Source: Allodiplogaster sudhausi (Eukaryota; Nematoda; Chromadorea; Rhabditida; Diplogasteridae). Taken from it: a stretch of 64,000 bases of DNA. The position numbers and the translations under genes are program-made. The stretch's first letter is position 1. The number at the start of each line of letters is the position of its first letter. Shown one piece after another: positions 55,676-64,000 of this stretch. The notes under the pieces were generated by a model, which was not told where the DNA came from, did no database searches, and was given only the letters and a program-made list of their open reading frames with translations. Where the stretch lies: the NCBI GenBank assembly GCA_945643635.1, contig CALZFC010000139.1, forward strand, positions 357,501-421,500, written 5' to 3'.

Positions 55676-57522
55676 CTACAAGAAACCCTCTTCAACGGAG
55701 CCCTTGATATCTGCGCACAGCGCATCGTTGTGGTGTGATTTGCGCGCGTTGCAAAGCAGCTTCCTTCTGCACGCCGCGTTGCACGGCTCGTCCGGCTTGC
55801 GGCGGTAGAAGTTCCTGCACAAAGAGAGGACAATTCTGTAGTTTTTGCAAAAGTCACAAATAGATCGAGAAGTTTTCTGTGAAAGTTCGCCAAAACTACG
55901 AAATTGAGTTTCTCATCGAGAAATCTAACGAATTTCATCAGCTATTTGAAAATCGATGGACATCAGCGATTTCACCGTTCAAGTCCTCATTTTTTTGCTC
56001 ATTATTATGTTTCCCGCCCTAACCTCCCTGAGCCCCTCTGACAATGGCGCTTCTTCCCTCACTTACTTTCGATACTTTGCAAAGAGAGCCGGCTCAGCGT
56101 CCATTCGATCGATCAGCTTCGACCACTCGGATGCGGAAGTGTCCTGCGAGGAGAAGGAATGAAAAAGGGAAAAGTACGAAGAAGGAAAAGAGAAACTTGA
56201 ATGAAGTGCTCAGGTCTATTGGAAAAAAAACCACAAAACTTTTTTATCAAATAGATTCAACAAAAGTAGTGCACTGCATAACTACCTACCTTGATACCGT
56301 ACTCTCCGAGCACCGACGGGTAGAGTGTTTTCCACTCGGGAGCACGCTCCGGATGCACGTTCGCTTCGGCCAAGTCGACATAGTGCTCCTCCCAGTCGAT
56401 GACGCGCTAGAATTATTCATACTTTCTCTCTGCTCCTCTCTCTCTTTCTCCCTCTGAATAGACCTCTCTATCCCCCTCATTATCCACCTCTCTGTCTCTC
56501 TCTCTCTGTATATATATCTGTCTCTCTTCGAAACATACTCCTTCTTTTCTTCCTACCTTTCTTTCCTATAAACTTATTAACGCGAGCATGACAAGCTCTG
56601 ACTCTCACATTTTTCTTAAAAAGAAACTTCTCACTGACATAATTGGAGCCCTCAAAGGTGCCTTCGATGGTGTAGACGCGATAGGCCGGCTGATACTTTG
56701 TGTAGGAAGTAAGTGAAGGCGCACTCCATGTCACGTGCGTCGGACGCGTCTTTGCGTTCTGCCAATTTATTTATCTATTTATATTTTAATTTAATTTTTA
56801 CTTATTTAAATATTATTACAAATATCCGGACGGACAAGTCTTTGCTTTCGGCGAATGAAAATTCTCTTACTTTACTTATTTATTATTTTGGCTATATTTA
56901 AATATTATTTCAGATTCCTTTCAATTTACAAAAAAAGTGAGAAACAAAGCTGAAATGAACTAGTTAAAATAATCATTAAGAAACAAATCAAAATATCTTG
57001 CATTAGGATCCTCGTAGAAGACGCTGAACTGCTCCGAGTGAGTGTGGCCGAAGAATTGCGCAGCAATTGTATCCTGTAGAGATGATAAAAGGGGGAGATG
57101 GAGTAAGAGATATGGTGAGAGGTGAGAGAGAGAGAGAATGGAGAGAGAGACAGAGACGTAGAGATGAGAGAGATATATAATGAGAAGATACCTCGAATCG
57201 ATTGACGATATTGTAATAGTTAATCGCATATCCTTCGAGCATCTCGAGATTGTTGCCAGGAATGTGCGCGACAATGTGGACCTTGGTGAAAAGGCTTATT
57301 TTCTTTTTCTTTTAATTTTTTAATTTTTAATTTTGCTAATATACGCCAGGCTTATTTTTAAAGATGGCGGGCTGGGAGAGAGCTGACGCTATTGAAAAAA
57401 TTTGGTAAATATTTCGCAACTATTAAATCACCTTCTCGCCGGCCTTCTCCGCGTCGAGCAGCTGGCTCGTGAGCCACGCGAGCGTACCGTCCGGGTCCGT
57501 CTGGTTGATGTAGAGGAAGCTG

Positions 57523-57559
<37 letters not shown>

Positions 57560-60436
57560 CGAGATTAAAAACTGTTCTACTTCTTCCTTCTTCATAAAAT
57601 CTTCAGTCTACTTTTATACATAGTACTTTTATGTAGGTGGTTTTAACGCCAGAAAAATCTTCGTCTTTATAGTGAAAATGAATAGAATGTTTATTTTAAA
57701 TTAGTTATTGATTAGATATGCGAAATGAAAGAACACATAAAGCTTACAAGTCAAACGTGTCGCCGAGGCCATTATTCAACGAGATGAGTCGCAGGCCGGG
57801 ATAGAGAAGGCGCGCGTAGCAGCCGTTACTTGAGAACAAAAAGTCATTTTAGTCTCTGTTTCTGCTACCCTTGTAGTGCCCCGTGGGACTCAACTTTTCG
57901 AAGCCTTCTTGCAATTAGGCGAATTTCGAGACCTTCCCAAACAATCAAGTAGCTCTTCGCGCTCACTCAAAGTCTGCTCTCTGTCTGTAACTCTTTCTCT
58001 CTTCTCTATCTCTCTTCTCTCTCTTTCTCAACAATCACTGACTATCGAATGACGCTCTCCTGATCCTCTGGAACCCATCCCTTCCACGCCTCGGCCATCG
58101 TTCCGTAGAGCCAGTCCATGTGGAACTTTTCGGGCACAAAGTGTGGCGCGAAACTTTAAATGGAGAAAAATAGAAAAGAGAACTGGAGAAATGAAGAAAA
58201 AGAGAAAAGAACCAGGAAATGTCCATTAATATTGATCCCACCTTTGAGTCTGTCATCATCTCGCGTTTTACTCGTTTCTGTGGACTACGAAATAGTGTGC
58301 GAGAATAAGAGACTCAACGAGCACATTTAAGAAAACAAAATTGTAGAAAGAGTGCTGAACAAAAAGTGGTCACATCCATGGGCATTAGCGAGGTTTACAA
58401 AAAAGAATGAGCTATTTTAAGTCGAGCTGACTTGTCGATGGGTACGCCTTCGTGATTGCCAACGGCAAAGAGGACGGGCACTCGGAAACGGGCGCGAACC
58501 GTGTCGGAGATGTTGCGGATCAGCGCCTTAAAGGAATCCAAAAACTCGCATTTGAATTCGCGCCGTTTTGCCTGACACAAGATTACGTGATTTTGAGCGA
58601 CGAGACTACAATGGTCAACAATATTCTTTCTAATATATAACGGTTCTACTAGTGTCAATAAATAAAAATTTTCAATTGCATTTCATAACCTCGCCAAACT
58701 TACACGTTTAATATAAATTTAAATAAGAAAACTTAATTTATTATTAAATTTAAATTCTAGCCCAAGACCAATCAAACGCTATTGGAAACATCTCAGTACA
58801 TTGTCATTTCCACGAAAATGAGGTTGTCAGATCACTCATCAGACATCAAGTATAGCAGGGGACACAGATCGATTCCCAATGAGCCAAGATTAATTAAAAG
58901 CCGCAGAACATTATTCACAGGATGTTGTAGGTGCTGTATGTCTGTGCATACATGGATAAGTGGCTCAACATACTTGGTGTCGCTCCTTTGTGTACTCGTT
59001 GATTGCATGCGACTCGAGATCGCCGGAGACCACGACGTAATCCAGCTTAATTAAGACTAACTAATTAGCCGTTGAACTGATTGTTTGTCATCCTTTTACT
59101 CCTATTTTAACTCATTAATTTCTTATGTACTCTTCATTTTGTAAAATAAGTTTTTCCTTCATGGATCATAAAAAAATATATATACATACTCCTATCACCA
59201 GTTATTCAGGGGAAAGCGCGTCAATTCAAGCCGGATTTTTCAGTTCGTTCCCATTGCACGGACATCCGTATGCGTCGCGGCGATGTGATCGAGTGCCGCA
59301 GTGAGCAGCCAGTACGGCACATCGCACGCGGCGACAGTTCCCCAGTAGCCGGCGGGCATCTGTGCAAGAGCAGGAGGAGGATTTGCGGGAAATTTGAAAA
59401 CAAGGATAAGGAGTATTGCAATTTGAAAAGAAGTGGAGAAGAAGAAGAAGAATTCGTCTGGTGAAGAATGACGAATAATATAATGAATAGACCTTTACGA
59501 CGCCTCGCGAGCGTTTTGTCTCCTGAAATTGCGAGGATGTCAATTGATTTAATATTGTGTATGATCTACATTTAAAAAAATTATGTAAAAAAATTATTTT
59601 TTTAACGTAAAAATTTAGTAGAAATATTAGAATCAAAATTAATAGTCCTCGCCGACATCAGGATCGAACGGCTTGCGACAGCACTGCGGCTCGCCGCACT
59701 CGGCCTCCTCGCCCGGCGTGTACTCGCGGTCGACGTGCAGATCGGTGAGGTGCAGGGCGCGCAGAGTCGGCTTGGCTCTCTGGGCAGGGAAAGCGACTGG
59801 TTGAGGGGGTATTGGCACGGAAATTGCATATGAAAGCTAGATGCTATCAATGAATTTGGCCGGCTTCTGATTTGAGATATTTTTTTTAAGAATAAGAGAA
59901 AGAATAAGAGAGATTGAGGGTGAGAGAAAGAGAGAAAAAAAATCCGGCAGACCGACGGCGGCGGCAGCTCCTTATGCGGTGGTTTCCCACCGGGCAGCTC
60001 GAGATGCCACGTGGCATTGAATGGATCGATGAAGGTGCCACATTCGTGGATGAGCAGACCGCAGAGTTGCGATGGCTCGACCACCAACTCGCCGACCACG
60101 TATTGGATCTCCTCCTTTGAAGGATTTGTGTTTAATAGTTAATATTATTTATTTATCAGTTCATTAATTTTTTGATTAGATTATGTGATTTTCTCCTTTT
60201 CATATGTAGTATTCATTTATTATTTTTAGTGTTTAATCTTTATCTATATTTGTTATTTCTAAAATATAAATGTTGTGTACATATTATGTAAATAAAATAA
60301 AAATGTGATTATGCAAACATATACATATTCTTAAACGAACTTTTGAGAAAACACCACACATGCGTTTTAGTCTTACGCTTTTCAATAATATTTGCTTAAT
60401 TTTTATTTCCAACTTGCGACATTGGACTCAACTGAC

Positions 60437-60484
<48 letters not shown>

Positions 60485-60680
60485 TAATTTTAAAAAGCCA
60501 CCTCAAAATTAGTGCCAATTCCCTTGCAGACAAAGTTATCTTCAAGCTTGAGCTCTTCGCACATGTAGCCGATCTGAAATGACAGCCAGCTTTCTCCAGC
60601 TTCTCTTTCTCGACCTTTAACCCGTTGTTTACCTTATTGTCCCTCGCTATCTCATTTTCAATTTCAACTTTTCTCTCTCG

Positions 60681-60712
<32 letters not shown>

Positions 60713-61141
60713 TTTTCTCTCTCTCTCTCTTTCTCTTGCTCTTTCTATCTCTATTTCTCTCTTACTCTCTCTCTTACTTCTGTTTCTCTATCTCCCACTC
60801 CTCCATCTCTCTTTCTCTCTTTCCCTCTCTCTCTCACTCTCTTTTTCTACTCGTCTCTCTTTCTTTCTCTCTTTCTTTCCCTACCAGCTCTCCGAGGCAG
60901 TCCTCGATGAGGCGGTCACCCCATAGATTGTGCAGAATCTCGACGAGAAGCGTGCATGCCTTACAAGTGCCAGATGTCTGCGCGGCTTAAAAATGTATTA
61001 CGCAGGTTCATATTTTCAACAGTTTCAAAAAATACAAAGTATATTTTTGTTGTTGTGCTTACCGGAAATACTCGAGGGCCGAGCAGTCGCAATCGGAAGA
61101 AGAAGAAGAAGAGAAAGCAGCGAACACACCACGAGCCGCAT
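55676..61141 (-). CDS. asm: Acid sphingomyelinase (lysosomal/secreted sphingomyelin phosphodiesterase)
   Basis: Seventeen minus-strand exons from ATG 61141-61139 to stop 55678-55676 give exactly 558 residues plus stop. Order: signal peptide (MRLVVCSLLSLLLLLPIATA); saposin-B domain (CKACTLLVEILHNLW, IGYMCEELKLEDNFVCKGIG); Pro-rich linker (LPGGKPPHKELPPPS); then the calcineurin-like phosphodiesterase domain. Metal and active-site motifs are D151-x-H153 (LTDLHVD), G219-D220, GNHE (N259-H260), H362/H366 (VHIVAH) and GHTH (H400, H402). A Cys-rich C-terminus follows. The enzyme cleaves sphingomyelin to ceramide and phosphocholine with zinc. The usual HIPPG is HIPGN, and the residue after the GD-x-x-x-H His is Ala rather than Asp. 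Exon bounds include 60985-60885, 60114-59953, 59779-59657, 58526-58432, 57281-57192 and 55814-55676. Intron 13 (after 57002) uses a GC donor. Confidence 0.93.
58527..58625 (-). repeat. Dispersed splice-edge repeat, copy 6
   Basis: On the minus strand: CATTGTAGTCTCGTCGCTC, TTGTGTCAGGCAAAACGG, CGCGAATTCAAATGCGAG, TTTTTGGATTCCTTTAAG. The terminal AAG is exactly the acceptor of the acid sphingomyelinase exon starting at 58526. Confidence 0.75.
60440..60482. repeat. (TA)n microsatellite
   Basis: About 21 TA units in intron 3 of the acid sphingomyelinase gene. Confidence 0.95.
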
Positions 61142-62735
61142 GGCAATGAACCATAAATCTGCAAGACTCCTCTTCAGCTTCTGCTTCCCTCCTTATCAGT
61201 GTTCAAACCACATTGTGCAGATTTGACCAGGTTCTCTTTCTCTCCTTCTTTCTGTCTACCTTCTCTCTCTCTCTTTTCTCTCACTAACCAATTCTCGTTA
61301 TCTTTCTCACTAATTCTTTATCTGTAATCTGTTATCTACCTAGAAATGCTTCCGCATCAGAAACCAAAATGCACGTAATATTAATGTATGTGAGACTAGC
61401 TCTTGATGTATTATTCGACCTTATATTCTGACATGCTTTCAGAAGCTGCCAAGACAGTTTGAAAGGAGTGTAATAGGCACAAGCATAATAGACATGAGGT
61501 GAGTTCCATTACAAATAATGATTGCTTGTGAGTTTGAAATTTTTTATAGCTGTTTAAAAGCCATTTTCATGAGATTCACTCAATAACGAGAACCTTCTAC
61601 ATTGTAACCACATTTTAATCGTGTAGTTGCACAATTAATAATTGCGAAGGCATTATTTTCAAAAGACGCTAGCCAATGTTAACATCTACGTGAAGGTGAA
61701 ATGCAACATTTTTCTTCGCTGTTCTTAATTTTATGGCTTGATCTTTTATGGTTCATTATTGTCTGTGTTCCCGTCTTTGGCTCTCTTGTTTGATGCGCTA
61801 TTTTGCACCTTCCTTGAGACTATCTAGAAGATCAAAAACCAGTTTCTTGTTCTTTCCGGCATTTGTTACGCTTTCGTTATATTAAGAAAAGAGAACGAAC
61901 GAAATTTGTATGTCTTTTTTTCAAGAAACAATATCAGACATTTGCATATACATACATACATACAATTCCTCCAGAGATCTTCGTGGAGGCTTTGGATGAT
62001 TTGGAGGGTCCAAAGGCAAAGATTGACAATAACTTGAATACTTGACAACGTGAGTCTCGCCCATCCTCATTAGGTACATACATAAACCACAATAGGTGGA
62101 CTTACGGCTCCTCACCGGCACAATTCTTTCTTTCTCTTCAACCATAAGCGGTTTTCTCGTTGTCAGAGACACGAAGCGCCGCTAAGAAGCACCTCTTTCT
62201 TTTGTCTACTCGCTAAGGTGTGATATTTTCTTGTTGCATGCGATAACTCGATATATGAACCCATTAATTACGGTGTTCAGCTAACATAACTATAATTGTA
62301 TCAATTAGTATTTACATACCTCTGTTGCTATTCCAATCTTCACTCTTTTCACAATACTTACTCTCAACGTTAACAATGGCGGCACCATATGTACGTTTAA
62401 ATTATATGTTCAAAAAATAATAATTTTCACCGAAATTAAGCCAAGACCTTTCGTTCCAATCACAGACCTGCTGCATTAATGTTAATGCTTTCCATTCAAC
62501 GGCTCATGGTCAGTAGCTCACGCTAATATTTAATTACATCGAGCAACTTGACGTTTTCGTCAACATTCGTTGAATTTATTATAGTATAGCAGGATAATCT
62601 TGATGTGTTACGCTGTTGGTTCTTGTAGAGTTCATTAGACTCGAGCGTGCGCCTGTCGTATAAATCTGATTTTCTCGTTGTAAGAATTTAAAATGAACAT
62701 TACAAAATTTGTGCGCTTACCTTTGACAGGAATAG

Positions 62736-62795
62736 TTTTCCAATGTATCTAATTGTAAGGCATACTAAAGCATAATTGTTAGATACATTGGAAAA
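62736..62795. repeat. Perfect 17-bp inverted repeat with 26-nt loop
   Basis: TTTTCCAATGTATCTAA (62736-62752) and its exact reverse complement (62779-62795). It could be a hairpin RNA or the ends of a tiny MITE; no target duplication was seen. Confidence 0.75.
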
Positions 62796-62939
62796 ATGCA
62801 GCTGTCTAAGCTCACGATTTAATGTTGAACGAATCAACATGTGCCAATTAAAATGTATGCAGAGCGAGAGGATGCGATTTCTACGAAAGACATACGCGCG
62901 AGCCCTACTATACACTAGTAGGACCCGAGCGTACGTTCA

Positions 62940-63010
62940 GTTATGCTTAAACTAGTACTATCCCATTGTTGCGCTATCCAACACTGGGATAGTGTTAGTT
63001 TTACCATAAC
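62940..63010. ncRNA. 71-nt near-perfect hairpin, pre-miRNA-like
   Basis: The arms 62940-62965 and 62985-63010 pair at 22 of 26 positions (GTTATGCTTAAACTAG with the matching 3' arm, ACTATCCCA with TGGGATAGT). The inner TTGTTG/CAACAC extends the stem, leaving a 7-nt loop. Size and shape fit a microRNA precursor, but a MITE is equally possible. It lies 35 bp before the start codon at 63045, so it could also be in that gene's promoter or leader. Confidence 0.4.
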
Positions 63011-63044
63011 ACGAATGTCTTTCCCACTGTTCAAATTGTGAAGC

Positions 63045-64000
63045 ATGCGTCCTTTCCCGCGTTCTCTGCTACACTCGTTGCGAGTGCTGCACACAGCAAT
63101 CTGCGTCGGCAGCGTTGCTCTTAACGTCCTCGCTGCAATCGCCATTCTAAGGAACAGCGATCGCAAGATCGGCACTTATCGATTTCTTCTCGCAGCCATT
63201 GTGGTCGGTGAATTCTTTTTTTCATATCGATAAGGCCAACTTCCTCTATCATTCATTAAGTCCTCAAGATTCATGGCGCTCCATGGGCTCGCTTGACCCT
63301 TGATAGAAAGCATTATTTATCATCAATCTCCTCTTTCTCACATCCTTTTCTTATCGACAGCTCATGCAAATCGCAAACGACATCACATTCGATGTCTTCG
63401 CGCGCTACACATTCTTGCCTCCTTTGCCTTGCATCTACGTCGATAGCGCAGTCGAGCTGCCGGCCGTATGGCTACTAACATCAGGAAGACTTGTTGGTTG
63501 GATGATTCACAAGACCATTAGAGAAGAACTCAGCCTTCAAAACGTCTAAATTTCGAATTGTTTCAGGTTTTCTCATTCTTTCTCGCCCTAGCTTGCCTCA
63601 CATTACTGCTATGCTGCTTCTTATATCGACACCAAGTAAGTTTCATTGTTTTTTTTGCTAATTAACAACGTTCTACCAAATCTAAAGTAGAAGAATTAGA
63701 TTAAATGTTGAGATTTAAAATTAGTTCGATGTAAAGAACATAATGAGTACTTTTTCATGTACATTTGTAGGCGGCCTTATTTATGAAAAAAATCCGGGTG
63801 CGAAAAAATTAGTTTGAGTCATTAAAAGAGCAGGGAAGCATTAAAACATCATATATGTACTTCAACTTTCTTGACAATTATAGTCGCGTATCTCGAAATC
63901 AGATGCTCTCTCGCCCTCGTGTCGGGCAAAAGGCGAATTCAAGATTGGGTTTTTGGCTCCTTTAAGCATCTCCAATTGTCCGGTTCACGATGGCGGCTAT
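63045..64000 (+). CDS. Nematode 7TM chemoreceptor-like gene, 5' part
   Basis: Exons 63045-63203 (or 63200), 63361-63492, 63567-63635 and 63967 to the window edge. Exon 1: MRPFPRSLLHSLRVLHTAIC, then a TM1 (GSVALNVLAAIAILRNS) and GTYRFLLAAIV, the TM1-loop-TM2 layout of nematode chemoreceptors of the Str superfamily (Sri/Srh-like, with LH-x-x-I and Y-R-F-L-L). Exon 2: LMQIANDITFDVFARYTFLP with the P-x-x-P loop. Exon 3: TM3-like VFSFFLALACLTLLLCCFLY then RHQ. It is expected in chemosensory cilia. The subfamily is inferred from pattern only. The acceptor of exon 4 is provided by a dispersed repeat copy, and the gene runs off the window. Confidence 0.65.
63865..63966 (+). repeat. Dispersed splice-edge repeat, copy 7
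   Basis: TTATAGTCGCGTATCTCG, ATGCTCTCTCGCCCTCGTGT, GGCGAATTCAAG and GGGTTTTTGGCTCCTTTAAG. The terminal AAG is the apparent acceptor of exon 4 of the chemoreceptor-like gene (63967). Confidence 0.7.

Larger units (their letters stand above)
61150..63040. other. Intergenic region between divergent genes
   Basis: Separates the minus-strand acid sphingomyelinase from the plus-strand chemoreceptor-like gene. It should hold both promoters. Two inverted repeats (62736-62795, 62940-63010) are the only structured elements seen. Confidence 0.5.

Noticed and set aside
61863..62172. Short ORFs on both strands around 62 kb
   Set aside because: No splice-phase partners, no composition bias and no family resemblance.

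Overview
The window looks like nuclear DNA of a nematode. It has intron-rich genes with short GC-rich exons (about 40 to 200 bp) set in AT-rich, (GA)n/(CT)n-laden introns and spacers, GT-AG splice sites, AG acceptors a few bases before start codons (as used for trans-splicing), and nematode-type families: a chemoreceptor-like 7TM gene, a transthyretin-like secreted protein, a PLA2-like protein and a bca-1-type carbonic anhydrase. The species cannot be named from sequence alone. Gene models were spliced by eye, using phase continuity and family motifs.

Layout. 1-2.1 kb: a partial Cys-rich exon and the first two exons of a GPCR-like gene, both on the minus strand, plus a 171-bp direct repeat. 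7.9-11.6 kb (+): a 12-exon gene for an unrecognised protein with a hydrophobic C-terminus. 18.6-35.5 kb (+): about 37 exons of a C3-like complement/thioester-family protein. They cover MG3 onwards, with an anaphylatoxin-like segment, a C345C/NTR-like tail and a thioester motif that appears lost. 37.3-39.1 kb (-): a small TTR-like secreted gene and a probable multi-pass membrane gene. 39.8-42.4 kb (+): an acid ceramidase/NAAA-type N-terminal nucleophile amidase, complete. 44.1-46.1 kb (+): a protein with three tandem PLA2-like segments. 47.3-50.6 kb (+): a complete beta-carbonic anhydrase. 52.8-54.3 kb: a hAT-type transposon with 8-bp target duplication. 55.7-61.1 kb (-): a complete acid sphingomyelinase. 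63.0 kb to the end (+): the 5' part of a 7TM chemoreceptor-like gene.

The acid ceramidase/NAAA-like and acid sphingomyelinase genes both act on sphingolipids or related N-acyl lipids, but they lie 13 kb apart on opposite strands and nothing suggests an operon. The long spacers (2.1-7.8, 11.6-18.5, 35.5-37.3, 50.6-55.6 kb) are dominated by GA/CT low-complexity DNA and transposon debris.

The most unusual items are: the C3-like gene with a substituted thioester site; a roughly 100-bp dispersed repeat that repeatedly sits at exon edges and ends on splice acceptors; five in-frame tandem splice acceptors 18 bp apart; an intron segment that is an inverted copy of the following exon; and a near-perfect 71-nt hairpin just before the last gene.
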